Assembly: GCA_017619445.1 (NCBI GenBank) | Contig: JAFZSI010000044.1 | Coordinates: 1 to 64,000, forward strand | DNA: 64,000 bases | Origin: Prevotella sp. | Lineage (GTDB): Bacteria; Bacteroidota; Bacteroidia; Bacteroidales; Bacteroidaceae | Direction: 5' to 3' | Shown: piece after piece, positions 56,810-64,000 of the stretch | Layout: each line of letters opens with the position of its first letter | How positions within the stretch are numbered: position 1 is the stretch's first letter | The notes under the pieces: model-generated | Told to the model about the DNA's origin: nothing | Databases searched by the model: none | The model's input: only the letters and a program-made list of their open reading frames with translations | Translations under genes and position numbers: made by a program

Positions 56810-57685
56810 TTGGGGGCAATTTTGAGAGATTCGTTGATTTTGAGAAAACAAACGTTCATAAAGAAGTGTGCAAGTGGCGTTGTTCTGGGCTGTCTGTTGG
56901 CAGTGGTGAACATCGGATGCAGCGACCGCAAGACAGCGGGCGGCGAGCCTTCTGCTGCTGCCGACTCTGTTTCGGTTGACACTTTGGAACAGGACATTAC
57001 CGAGATGCCCCGTGGTGCCGACGAATTGTTCGACGATTTTATTTTCAATTTTGCCGTCAGCCGCAAGCTGCAGCAAGAGCGCATCAGTTTCCCGCTGCTG
57101 GTGAAAACCAACGGTCGCGAGAGCCATGTGCAGCAAAACCAGTGGAAGACCGAGCATTTCTTCATGGATCAGGACTATTACACCATGATATTCGACACCC
57201 ATGAGGAAATGGAGCTGATGAAAGACACGTCGGTGAGCCACGTGGTGATAGAGAAAATCTATCTCGACAAGAAAACCGTCAGGCAATATGTGTTCAATCG
57301 CATTGGCGGCAGATGGATGATGCAGGAAATCAGCGAGAATCCTATTGAGCAGAACACAAATGCCTCGTTCCTGCAGTTCTATCAGCACTTTGCGAGCGAT
57401 GAAGCCTTCCAGATTCAGAGCATGAACACCACCGTTGAGTTCACATCGCCTAATCCTGACGACGATTTCAGCAACCAGACGGGCGAGATTCTGCCTGAGC
57501 AGTGGCCATCGTTCAAACCCGCACTCATACCTCAGGGATTTATTTACAACATTATTTACGGTCAGCAGTACAAGGACAGCGACGAGAAGATTTTTGTCAT
57601 TCACGGCATTGCCAACGGCTTTGCCTCGGAAATGACTTTCCGGAAAATACGCGGCAGTTGGAAGCTCGTAAAGTTTAATTCCTAA
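56810..57685 (+). CDS. DUF4348-type lipoprotein
   Basis: A protein of about 281-291 aa with lipoprotein signal RKQTFIKKCASGVVLGCLLA ending NIGCSD (lipobox). No ATG precedes the signal in frame; TTG codons at 56810, 56834 and 56840 are possible starts, with 56840 giving the most typical signal length. The domain with DELFDDFIFNFAVSRKLQQE, YYTMIFDTHEEMELMKDTS and IANGFASEMTFRKIRGSW fits DUF4348 of Bacteroidota. Function unknown. It ends 4 bp before murB. Confidence 0.75.
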   Translation: MGAILRDSLILRKQTFIKKCASGVVLGCLLAVVNIGCSDRKTAGGEPSAAADSVSVDTLEQDITEMPRGADELFDDFIFNFAVSRKLQQERISFPLLVKTNGRESHVQQNQWKTEHFFMDQDYYTMIFDTHEEMELMKDTSVSHVVIEKIYLDKKTVRQYVFNRIGGRWMMQEISENPIEQNTNASFLQFYQHFASDEAFQIQSMNTTVEFTSPNPDDDFSNQTGEILPEQWPSFKPALIPQGFIYNIIYGQQYKDSDEKIFVIHGIANGFASEMTFRKIRGSWKLVKFNS

Positions 57686-57689
57686 TGGC

Positions 57690-58718
57690 ATGAAAGACCT
57701 CAGCAATTACAGTCTTTTGGCGCACAACACATTTGGCATAGATGCCAAGTGCAGGCGGTTTGTGGAGTATGCCAGTGTGGCAGAGGCCATTGACGTGGCG
57801 GCCATGCTGCGTCAGCAGCCCGACACGCCTTTCCTCATTATCGGCGGGGGCAGTAACCTGCTCCTTACGGCCGACTTTCAGGGCACGGTTGTGCATTCGG
57901 GCATTCGCGGCATTGAGCGTGTGGAGGCTGATGGCCTTGACGACGGCGATGTGCTGGTGCGCTGTGGCAGTGGCGAGGTGTGGGACGATGTGGTTGCCCA
58001 CTGCGTGGCCTGTGGCTGGTATGGTGGCGAGAATCTGTCGCTCATTCCCGGTGAGGTAGGTGCAAGTGCCGTGCAGAACATCGGAGCCTACGGGGCCGAG
58101 GCCAAGGATATTATATATAAGGTGGAAGCCGTGGAGATTGCAACGGGCAATGTCTGCGAGATTTCCTGCGACGAATGTGGTTATGCCTACCGCCAAAGCC
58201 GTTTCAAGCACGAATGGCACAACCGATACCTCATTACACACGTCACATATCGCCTGAATACCGTGTTCACTGCCCATTTGGACTACGGAAACATCCGTCA
58301 GCAACTGCTCAACAGCGGCATTTCCGAGCCTACGGCCCAAGAGTTGCGGCAGGCAATCATAGATATTCGCAACGCCAAACTGCCCGACCCGAAAGTGGAG
58401 GGCAACGCCGGCAGTTTTTTCATGAATCCCATTGTCAGCCGCGAGAAGTTCAACGAGCTGATAGCACAGTATCCGCAGATGCCCCATTATTTTGTTGACG
58501 AGCAGCACGAGAAAATACCTGCCGGATGGATGATTGACCAGTGCGGATGGAAAGGCCGCACGTTGGGAAAGGCAGGCGTGCACGACAAACAGGCACTGGT
58601 GCTGGTCAACCGCGGCGGTGCGAGGGGCGAAGACATTGTTCGCCTCTGCGAAACCATCCGCCAGGACGTTTTCAACCGCTTCGGCATAGAAATACACCCC
58701 GAAGTGAACATCGTATAG
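57690..58718 (+). CDS. murB: UDP-N-acetylenolpyruvoylglucosamine reductase
   Basis: A 342-aa FAD enzyme of peptidoglycan synthesis. FLIIGGGSNLLLTADF binds FAD, NLSLIPGEVGASAVQNIGAY is the conserved core, and the catalytic Ser is in GNAGSFFMNPIVSREKF. AGWMIDQCGWKGRTLG and the C-terminal FGIEIHPEVNIV are as in the E. coli type. Short gaps link DUF4348, murB and the metallo-hydrolase on the plus strand, indicating an operon. Confidence 0.97.
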   Translation: MKDLSNYSLLAHNTFGIDAKCRRFVEYASVAEAIDVAAMLRQQPDTPFLIIGGGSNLLLTADFQGTVVHSGIRGIERVEADGLDDGDVLVRCGSGEVWDDVVAHCVACGWYGGENLSLIPGEVGASAVQNIGAYGAEAKDIIYKVEAVEIATGNVCEISCDECGYAYRQSRFKHEWHNRYLITHVTYRLNTVFTAHLDYGNIRQQLLNSGISEPTAQELRQAIIDIRNAKLPDPKVEGNAGSFFMNPIVSREKFNELIAQYPQMPHYFVDEQHEKIPAGWMIDQCGWKGRTLGKAGVHDKQALVLVNRGGARGEDIVRLCETIRQDVFNRFGIEIHPEVNIV

Positions 58719-58723
58719 CCGAA

Positions 58724-59497
58724 ATGAGCAAGATGCAACTGACTTTTCTCGGAACAGGAACATCGGGCGGTGTGCCCAGCATTGGGTGCAGCTGCGATGT
58801 GTGCCGCAGCAGCGACCCGCGCGACCGCCGTCTGCGCAGTTCAGCCCTGCTTGAGACGGCCACCACGCGCCTGCTCATTGACTGTGGTCCCGATTTCCGC
58901 CAGCAGATACTGCCGTTGCCGTTCCGGCGCTTCGACGCCATTCTGCTCACGCACATCCATTTCGACCATGTGGCGGGCATTGACGACCTGCGGCCTTTTT
59001 GCGTGTTTGGCGACCTGGAGATTTACACCAACCACCGCACGGCTGAGAGCCTCCGAACCACCATGCCCTATTGCTTCACCGAGCATTTGTATCCCGGAGT
59101 GCCGCGTCTGAACCTGCACGAGGTGCAGCCACGCAGCCCATTCACCGTGGGCGACATAGAAGTGCTGCCGCTCGAGGTGATGCACGACCGTCTGCCCATC
59201 CTCGGTTTCCGCTTTGGAAACCTGGCTTACATCACCGACATGAAAACCATGGCCGACAGCGAGGCCGCGCTGCTCAAGGGCATCGACACGCTTGTGGTTG
59301 ATGCGCTGCGGTGGGCTCCCGACCATCATTCGCACATGACGGTTGATGAGGCTGTGGCCTTTGCCCGCACCATTGGCGCAAGGCGCACCCTGCTCATGCA
59401 CTGTAACCATCAGATAGGCCTTCACGCAGAGACAAACCGCCGTTTGCCGTCAGGCGTTGAACTGGCCTACGACGGCATGACGGTTGATATTCCATGA
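58724..59497 (+). CDS. MBL-fold metallo-hydrolase (PhnP-like)
   Basis: A 257-aa protein starting MSKMQLTFLGTGTSGGVPSI; a longer reading upstream lies inside murB and is rejected. The CSCDVCRSSDPRDRRLRSSA segment resembles the Zn knuckle of PhnP-type phosphodiesterases. The metal-binding HxHxDH is in LLTHIHFDHVAG, with later ligands in PLEVMHDRLPILG and YITDMKTM. Likely a cyclic phosphodiesterase or related hydrolase. 5 bp after murB. Confidence 0.88.
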   Translation: MSKMQLTFLGTGTSGGVPSIGCSCDVCRSSDPRDRRLRSSALLETATTRLLIDCGPDFRQQILPLPFRRFDAILLTHIHFDHVAGIDDLRPFCVFGDLEIYTNHRTAESLRTTMPYCFTEHLYPGVPRLNLHEVQPRSPFTVGDIEVLPLEVMHDRLPILGFRFGNLAYITDMKTMADSEAALLKGIDTLVVDALRWAPDHHSHMTVDEAVAFARTIGARRTLLMHCNHQIGLHAETNRRLPSGVELAYDGMTVDIP

Positions 59498-59700
59498 TTT
59501 TCTAGAAAATCTGCACGTAAAGCATCGCTTTACGATAACAGAGTGGCACTTTACGATAACAGAGTGGCACTTTACGGTAACAAAACATAGGTTTACGATT
59601 AGATTTTCTAAAGAATCTGCAATCAACGTATTTGTTTGTTTCTGGATTTTCTAGAGAATGCACTTTTAAACCCACACTTTGGAATCGTAAAGCTTGGGTT
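59498..59700. repeat. TCTAGA-palindrome array G
   Basis: TTTTCTAGAAAATCTG begins right after the hydrolase stop (TCTAGA at 59501). It continues with two near-identical GATAACAGAGTGGCACTTTAC units, a degenerate TTTTCTAAAGAATCTG, and TTTTCTAGAGAATG (TCTAGA at 59650). The rest of the 370-bp gap is the antitoxin promoter region. Confidence 0.8.
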
Positions 59701-59834
59701 TGCAAAAACAACTGGTGGTGTGGTTAGAAACAAGTGGCGTGTGGAAATAACTCCGTTTCTTTGTCAAGGAGTGTTTTTTATACAGATTCTTCCATTTTGG
59801 CAGAAAAATGTTTGGAGGTTATGGGGAAAAAAGT

Positions 59835-59842
59835 TATTTTTG
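59835..59842 (+). promoter_or_regulatory. -7 box TATTTTTG of the antitoxin/PIN pair
   Basis: TTATTTTTGCAGC lies 26 bp before the antitoxin ATG. Confidence 0.6.
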
Positions 59843-59867
59843 CAGCAGACAACCAACATTATTAGTT

Positions 59868-60113
59868 ATGACACAGCTCGTAATAACCCTGAAAGACCAG
59901 TCGTATTTACCCAACATCCGCCGCATTGTAAAGTCGCTGAAAGGTGTTGAGAGTGTGAGTGTGGCAAGAAAAAAGAAAACCCCTAAGGAAAACAAATCAA
60001 TCCAGGTTGTTCAAAAAGGCAGTTCCTCATTCCTGAAAGGTCTTGTGGTGCCCACAAATATGAACTCCCAGCAGTTGATTGACGAGTATCTGACAGAAAA
60101 ATACGGTTTATGA
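59868..60113 (+). CDS. Putative antitoxin partner of a PIN-domain toxin
   Basis: An 81-aa protein, MTQLVITLKDQSYLPNIRRI with a basic middle (SVARKKKTPKENK) and a C-terminal MNSQQLIDEYLTEKYGL helix. The chosen ATG excludes 20 residues of upstream read-through. Its stop overlaps the PIN start by 4 bp (ATGA), the classic antitoxin-toxin arrangement. The N-terminal segment could be a small DNA-binding or ferredoxin-like fold; the family is not recognised. Confidence 0.72.
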   Translation: MTQLVITLKDQSYLPNIRRIVKSLKGVESVSVARKKKTPKENKSIQVVQKGSSSFLKGLVVPTNMNSQQLIDEYLTEKYGL

Positions 60114-60568
60114 GGTTATTTCTTGATACAAACATTTTTGTAGAGTTTATCGAGCAACGCAAGCAGTTTGAGCAAGTTTGTCTGTTGATTGATTCCATTC
60201 TCGAAAAAAGGTTTTCTGCCTTTATTTCAACAGGAAGTCTTTACACGTTGGCTTTTCTCTTTGAACGCAGTTTGAAACGGCAAGATGTTCATCGCCCCGA
60301 GCTAACAACACGATTACGTGGTTATTTGGATGAGGTGTTGAGTATGGCAACGTTGGTGGAATTATCTCACGCTGGGGCTGTTCGAGCTATTTCTCCAAAT
60401 GGCTTATGTGACATTGAGGACAGTTTCCAATATCAATGTGCCATTGAAAACCATTGTGACGTGTTCATTACCATTAATATTCATGATTTCGAAAAGAAGA
60501 ACACTAAGGTAATGGAGATTCTAACTCCTTTGCAGTTTGTTGAAAAATATATGCAAAATCATCCATGA
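60110..60568 (+). CDS. PIN-domain protein (VapC-like toxin)
   Basis: A 152-aa putative Mg-dependent RNase. Asp6 in RLFLDTNIFVEF, acidic residues around 101-104 (CDIEDSFQYQCAIE), Asp117 and Asp126 in DVFITINIHDFEK fit a PIN active site. The usual Glu near position 42 is not evident (STGSLYTLAFLFE), so one ligand may be shifted to Glu52. It is AT-richer than its neighbours, a possible sign of transfer. It is coupled to the upstream antitoxin. Confidence 0.85.
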   Translation: MRLFLDTNIFVEFIEQRKQFEQVCLLIDSILEKRFSAFISTGSLYTLAFLFERSLKRQDVHRPELTTRLRGYLDEVLSMATLVELSHAGAVRAISPNGLCDIEDSFQYQCAIENHCDVFITINIHDFEKKNTKVMEILTPLQFVEKYMQNHP

Positions 60569-60714
60569 AATGCACGCTGAACATACGGTGAACAGATTGT
60601 TCTTGAGTGTGGCGGCTAATGGGAGGAGACGGCTTTTCTGATGAAATCGCATGAAGTTGTTGGGCAAGAATAATCCCTGTTGCAGAATCTGTACGTACCG
60701 CATGGAAACAATTA

Positions 60715-60739
60715 CAGCGAAGCTGATGGGGCTTCGCTG
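60715..60739. terminator. Possible terminator hairpin
   Basis: CAGCGAAGC / GCTTCGCTG, 9-bp stem and 7-nt loop, between the converging PIN and 92-aa genes. No clear U-run. The gap 60569-60770 holds nothing else. Confidence 0.45.
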
Positions 60740-60770
60740 ACGAGCGGTGGAAGAAATCTGTTGCGGTTTC

Positions 60771-61049
60771 TTATTTCTTTTTTCCTTTGAACTTGCGGTA
60801 GAGTTTCCATCCCAGGATTAGCCCGTCGAGCACGCCGGCGCCCGTGTTCATGAGTCCTGACACGCGCATGCCTTTACTCGACTTTTCCGGTTTGTGGAAA
60901 AGCGTCTTCCAGAGTGCATGAATCTGAGCGTCGTCTTTCTGTATCTGCTTGCGCAGTTGCTCTTTGCGCTTTTTGATGGCAACGAGCGACTTGTACGACG
61001 GCATCATGCCTTCGGGTTGTGCGGGGGGGAGTTGGTTGTAGGTGTTCAT
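60771..61049 (-). CDS. Small basic protein of unknown function
   Basis: A 92-aa protein with a Pro-rich start, a helical charged stretch (SLVAIKKRKEQLRKQIQKDD), a weak hydrophobic segment (GLMNTGAGVLDGLILGWKLY) and a lysine-rich tail (RKFKGKKK). It is the last gene of the YtxH/holin-like operon and probably acts at the membrane with them. Confidence 0.65.
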   Translation of the reverse strand: MNTYNQLPPAQPEGMMPSYKSLVAIKKRKEQLRKQIQKDDAQIHALWKTLFHKPEKSSKGMRVSGLMNTGAGVLDGLILGWKLYRKFKGKKK

Positions 61050-61076
61050 GGGGATGATGAGGAGTGGTTGGCTGTG

Positions 61077-61424
61077 CTATTCCATGAGCAGGCTTGCGAG
61101 AAACCTTACCAGGGGTCGCTCCACCCAGCGTTTGCGGAAGATGACGAACAGCACGAGGGCCACCAGATAGACTGCGGCCACAATGCAGAAGGCCGTGGCC
61201 TGTCCGATGTGCGGGGCCAAGGCGTAGGCAGCTGCGAATGAGAAGTAGATGAGCATGATGATGAGCAGCAGAAACAGCACTGCCGCAATGATGAGAGCAG
61301 TGATGAGCCGCACAACCTTGTCAATTACATCGAGCTTCACGAATTCGCTCTGAAGCCCGATGTAATGTTTCAGCACTTCGACCAGCTGACCGATGGTTTC
61401 TATGTTTCTGTCGCTTGCGAACAC
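61077..61424 (-). CDS. Phage-holin-family-like membrane protein
   Basis: A 115-aa protein with an N-terminal helix (IETIGQLVEVLKHYIGLQSE) and two long hydrophobic segments (LITALIIAAVLFLLLIIMLI; ATAFCIVAAVYLVALVLFVI). This architecture is annotated as phage holin family or DUF1469 in Bacteroidota, but there is no phage here; it is a conserved envelope-stress-type gene next to YtxH. Confidence 0.8.
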   Translation of the reverse strand: MFASDRNIETIGQLVEVLKHYIGLQSEFVKLDVIDKVVRLITALIIAAVLFLLLIIMLIYFSFAAAYALAPHIGQATAFCIVAAVYLVALVLFVIFRKRWVERPLVRFLASLLME

Positions 61425-61443
61425 AGCCGGTGCAGTTTATCTG

Positions 61444-61662
61444 TTAGTCGATTGCCTCTGCGGCGGCCTCCTTGATGTCGTCAACGAGGTCTTCCATTTC
61501 CTTGCGGTTGATTTTGATGTTGTGCTTCTTGCAGAAATCATCTACGGTGTCTGAGATTTTTGCACGGGTGTCGGTACCCTTTTCGGGAGCCATGAGCAAT
61601 CCGAGAGCTGCGCCAGCAATGGCACCTCCGAGGAATGCGCCGATATAGCCAATAGTTTTCAT
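61444..61662 (-). CDS. YtxH-domain protein
   Basis: A 72-aa protein with a glycine-rich membrane segment (TIGYIGAFLGGAIAGAALGL) followed by LMAPEKGTDTRAKI, the YtxH signature, and an acidic helix. I chose ATG 61662; a longer reading begins inside upstream promoter sequence. -7 box at 61766-61773. Likely envelope-stress function, first of three genes. Confidence 0.85.
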   Translation of the reverse strand: MKTIGYIGAFLGGAIAGAALGLLMAPEKGTDTRAKISDTVDDFCKKHNIKINRKEMEDLVDDIKEAAAEAID

Positions 61663-61765
61663 ACGCTTTTTTGTTTTTATGGGGTTAATAATAAATATGT
61701 GTGCTGTTTTCCATACGCTTGCCCGCTGTGTGTCGGGCATGAGGGTTGGTGTTGTAAAGCACTCG

Positions 61766-61773
61766 CAAATTTA
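61766..61773 (-). promoter_or_regulatory. -7 box TAAATTTG of the YtxH operon
   Basis: The minus strand reads TAAATTTGC about 104 bp before the YtxH ATG. Confidence 0.5.
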
Positions 61774-61953
61774 CGAAATCTTTTGCGAAGTAAAGAAAAA
61801 AGCGGTCTATTTTTTGTTAAAAAGGGCGTATTTCCTTGATTTAACAAACTTTATGTGCCATTTTTCTGCTTTTTTGATTGTTTTTGTGTAATTTCGCACG
61901 GAAAAATAGAATCAAACAAATTATTAATCATAAAAAACAACACAGAATTGATT

Positions 61954-62445
61954 ATGAAAAAACTAATGATTGTTTGCGCAGGAATGTGCATGTTGATTGC
62001 ATTTGCAAGTTGTGGCGGTTCTAAGGAAAGCGCTTACCGCAAGGCTTATGAAAAGGCAAAGGCTCAGGAAGCTGCTAACAGCGGCCAGGGCATTGAGGAA
62101 GAGGTTACCGTAGTGGCTCCGGTGGTGACACGCCCCGCTACTCAGAACACTGTTGTTGACAACGGCGACAATGTTTCTGTACGCCAGGAGGCTGTATCGG
62201 TAATCAGCGGTGCCGGCCTGCGCAATTTCAGCGTGGTGGTTGGCTCGTTCTCTCTGAAGACCAACGCCGAAGGCCTGCAGAACACCCTGAAGTCTGCCGG
62301 TTACGACGCACAGATTGCCTACAACTCCGAGCGCAACATGTATCGCGTGATAGCCGCCACTTACGATAACAAGCTCGATGCCGCCCGCAGCCGCGACCAG
62401 TTCCGCAGTCAGTATCCTGACGCATGGCTGCTCTTCGCCAAGTAA
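61954..62445 (+). CDS. SPOR-domain lipoprotein
   Basis: A 163-aa protein with lipoprotein signal KKLMIVCAGMCMLIAFASCG (Cys ~20). A charged linker is followed by a SPOR domain (residues ~88-163): NFSVVVGSFSLKTNAEGLQN, AGYDAQIAYNSERNMYRVIA, SQYPDAWLLFAK. SPOR domains bind denuded glycan at division sites. The ATG at 61954 gives the signal; an upstream in-frame reading is rejected. Confidence 0.9.
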   Translation: MKKLMIVCAGMCMLIAFASCGGSKESAYRKAYEKAKAQEAANSGQGIEEEVTVVAPVVTRPATQNTVVDNGDNVSVRQEAVSVISGAGLRNFSVVVGSFSLKTNAEGLQNTLKSAGYDAQIAYNSERNMYRVIAATYDNKLDAARSRDQFRSQYPDAWLLFAK

Positions 62446-62461
62446 AAACAACGACAGCGAA

Positions 62462-62890
62462 GTGGCGCGTATCTTGTCTATCGATTACGGTAAGAAACGT
62501 ACAGGAATAGCAGTCACCGACCCTCTGCAGATTATCGCTGGGGGGTTGGCGACTGTTTCTACTTCTGAGCTGTTCGGTTTTCTTTCCGACTATGTGGCCC
62601 GCGAACCCGTAGAGCTGCTTGTGGTGGGCAAGCCTGTGCAGCCCGACGGGCAGCCCAGCGAGAACCTGCAGCGCGTGGAGCAGTTTGTCAACCGTTGGCG
62701 CAAAGCCATGCCCGCCATCCCCGTAGCGTATTTCGACGAGCGATTTACCTCAGTGCTGGCCCATCGGGCCATGATTGACGGTGGCCTGCGCAAGAAAGCC
62801 CGTCAGAACAAGGCACTGGTGGATGAAATCAGTGCCACCATCATTCTTGAGGACTATTTGCGCTCAAGACAATTGTCCGTAACTCCTTGA
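62462..62890 (+). CDS. ruvX: Putative Holliday junction resolvase (YqgF/RuvX)
   Basis: A 142-aa RNase H-like nuclease implicated in 16S rRNA maturation and recombination. ARILSIDYGKKRTGIAVTDP holds the first catalytic Asp, PVAYFDERFTSVLAHRAM the Glu region, and ALVDEISATIILEDYLRS the last Asp. The start is GTG 62462 (VARILSIDYG); an ATG at 62378 would add 28 residues lying inside the SPOR gene. It is 16 bp after the SPOR gene. Confidence 0.93.
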   Translation: MARILSIDYGKKRTGIAVTDPLQIIAGGLATVSTSELFGFLSDYVAREPVELLVVGKPVQPDGQPSENLQRVEQFVNRWRKAMPAIPVAYFDERFTSVLAHRAMIDGGLRKKARQNKALVDEISATIILEDYLRSRQLSVTP

Positions 62891-62915
62891 CTCTCCATAA
62901 ATAGCAATCGAAAAT

Positions 62916-62948
62916 TGTAAATAGTAAATAGTAAATAGTAAATAGTAA
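62916..62948. repeat. AAATAGT tandem repeat before def
   Basis: Five 7-bp AAATAGT-like units end directly at the def ATG, so the def 5' leader is repeat sequence. Confidence 0.8.
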
Positions 62949-63509
62949 ATGGTTTTACCTATTTATATATATGGGCAGCCTGTGCTCCGAAAGGAGTCGC
63001 AGGACATACCCAAAGACTATCCTGGCCTGCAGCAGCTGATCAGCGACATGTATGAGACGCTCACTCAGGCCGACGGCATCGGACTGGCCGCGCCGCAGAT
63101 TGGCAAGGACATCCGCGTGGTGGTAATCGACCTCACTCCGCTGGCCGACGACATGCCCGAATACAAGGATTTCCGCCATGCCTACATCAATGCGCACATC
63201 GTGGAGTACGACGACACCAAGACCGAGACGATGGAGGAGGGCTGCCTGAGCTTGCCCGGCATCCACGAGAACGTCAACCGTCCGACACGCATCCACGTGC
63301 AGTATCTTGACGAGCAGCTTCAGGAGCACGACGAATGGGTGGAGGGCTATCTGGCCCGCGTCATGCAGCATGAGTTCGACCATCTCGATGCCACCATGTT
63401 TGTTGACCGCGTCAGCCCCCTTCGCAAACAGCTCATCAAGAGCAAGCTGCGCTCGCTGCTTCAAGGCCGTTTCCGCTGCGCTTACCGTAACAAGCCAGCG
63501 AGAAGATAA
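62949..63509 (+). CDS. def: Peptide deformylase
   Basis: A 186-aa metal enzyme removing formyl groups from nascent proteins. All three motifs are present: DGIGLAAPQIGKD, EEGCLSLPGIHENVNRP and MQHEFDHLDATMFVDR, with Cys and two His as metal ligands. The C-terminus is extended (LLQGRFRCAYRNKPARR). Followed by AATTGACAATTG repeats (63515-63540). Confidence 0.97.
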   Translation: MVLPIYIYGQPVLRKESQDIPKDYPGLQQLISDMYETLTQADGIGLAAPQIGKDIRVVVIDLTPLADDMPEYKDFRHAYINAHIVEYDDTKTETMEEGCLSLPGIHENVNRPTRIHVQYLDEQLQEHDEWVEGYLARVMQHEFDHLDATMFVDRVSPLRKQLIKSKLRSLLQGRFRCAYRNKPARR

Positions 63510-63565
63510 ATGATGATTGATAATTGACAATTGATTTTCTATTTTTAATTCTAAGTAAAATATCA

Positions 63566-64000
63566 ATGGGATTGAAGTGTGGAATTAAAAGGCTATTGTT
63601 GTTTGCCGTGCTTCAATTGTCAATTATCAGTTGTCAATTGTCAATTTGCAGAGCCCAGTTCAACACCGAACGCCTGATAAACGTGGGGCGGAGCGCGCTT
63701 TATTATGAGGACTACGTGCTTAGCATCCAGTATTTCAATCAGGCCATATCGGCAAAGCCTTGGCTGTATGAGCCGTGGTTCTACCGTGGTGTGGCCAAGT
63801 TCTATCTCGACGACTTCGGGGGCGCTGAGGCCGACTGCACCGAGGCCATCCGCATCAATCCCTATATTACCGGCATCTACGAGCTGCGCGGGCTGTGCCG
63901 CATCAGGCAGAAGAAATACACCGACGCCATCACCGACTACGACAAGGCCCTGCAGTACGACCCCACAAACCAGGGATTCTGGTATAACCGTGTGCTCTGC
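63566..64000 (+). CDS. TPR protein (partial, cut by the window end) with repeat-derived signal peptide
   Basis: 145 codons are visible and the frame is open at the window edge. MGLKCGIKRLLLFAVLQLSI and the next residues to about 32 form a signal peptide ending CRAQ. The DNA at 63614-63647 is the same CAATTGTCAATT repeat seen between genes, so QLSIISCQLSI is repeat-encoded. After it, TPR repeats are clear: YFNQAISAKPWLYEPWFYRG, AEADCTEAIRINPYITGIYE and AITDYDKALQYDPTNQGFWY. Similar Prevotella TPR proteins are periplasmic. Confidence 0.8.
   Translation, partial: MGLKCGIKRLLLFAVLQLSIISCQLSICRAQFNTERLINVGRSALYYEDYVLSIQYFNQAISAKPWLYEPWFYRGVAKFYLDDFGGAEADCTEAIRINPYITGIYELRGLCRIRQKKYTDAITDYDKALQYDPTNQGFWYNRVLC
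63614..63647. repeat. CAATTGTCAATT repeat inside a coding signal peptide
   Basis: Units CAATTGTCAATTATCAG and TTGTCAATTGTCAATTT match the boundary repeats at 31543-31570, 33058-33095 and 63515-63540. Confidence 0.8.

Noticed and set aside
57675..58763. 362-codon antisense frame over murB, and 56777-57706 over the DUF4348 gene
   Set aside because: murB and DUF4348 motifs are unmistakable on the plus strand; the antisense peptides have no recognisable features.
61077..61424. Prophage remnant suggested by the holin-like gene
   Set aside because: No other phage genes; it lies with YtxH in a common Bacteroidota envelope operon.

Overview
ORGANISM. The window comes from a Bacteroidota chromosome, most likely Prevotella or a close relative. 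Supporting signs: -7 boxes of the TAnnTTTG type before many genes, exported proteins whose signal peptides end in AQ, type III glutamine synthetase, LL-diaminopimelate aminotransferase (DapL), DUF5020-, DUF4348- and TMEM43-type proteins, a T9SS-like C-terminus, and a membrane TPR/AraC regulator. I saw no rRNA, tRNA, CRISPR array, prophage or transposase. LAYOUT. (1) 0.2-1 kb: an acyl-ACP thioesterase, which in many Bacteroidota sits between ilvN and ilvC. (2) 1-24.6 kb: a large nitrogen-assimilation divergon. On the minus strand, reading from 13.4 kb: glnK, amt, a TorF-like outer-membrane protein, a second amt, pyrG, an amidophosphoribosyltransferase-family gene, carA, a half-length carB and asnB. 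On the plus strand: gltB, gltD, dapF, dapL, glnN. The 465-bp divergent intergenic region carries a gltB promoter, a glnK promoter and two different inverted-repeat motifs. (3) 24.9-26 kb: ilvC, with a structured leader. (4) 26-38.7 kb, minus strand: recQ-recJ, a secreted C1 peptidase, an Xaa-Pro-type aminopeptidase, a DUF805 protein, trmD, full-length carB and a Cys-rich secreted protein. (5) 38.9-49.3 kb: DUF5020, exported proteins of unknown function, a five-gene cell-envelope operon headed by a TMEM43-family gene, and a TPR/AraC regulator. (6) 49.9-64 kb: Nudix, B3/B4, ligA, SDR, MFS, pheS, DUF4348 lipoprotein, murB, metallo-hydrolase, an antitoxin/PIN toxin pair, a YtxH/holin-like envelope operon, SPOR lipoprotein, ruvX, def and a TPR protein cut by the window end. 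HOW THE GENES WORK TOGETHER. Region 2 takes up ammonium (two Amt channels, PII, a possible outer-membrane porin), fixes it through GSIII and GOGAT, and spends glutamine nitrogen through Gln-amidotransferases (AsnB, CarA, PurF-like, PyrG, GltB). MOST UNUSUAL. The window is rich in small repeats that do not respect gene boundaries. (a) A GC-rich palindromic element of about 29-72 bp has landed in frame in carA, pyrG (twice), gltB (three times) and gltD (twice), all conserved enzymes; gltB holds an exact inverted 29-nt pair. (b) Tandem 7-8 bp repeats abut many start and stop codons; one six-unit array lies inside gltB and is in frame only because 6 x 8 is a multiple of 3. (c) A repeat that is otherwise intergenic forms most of the signal peptide of the last, partial gene. 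(d) Seven intergenic loci carry arrays of about 21-bp units around an AAATTTTCTAGAAAATTT palindrome, which in three loci lies just past a stop codon. Also notable is a catalytically complete-looking half-CarB beside carA, while the full-length CarB lies 30 kb away with no carA next to it.
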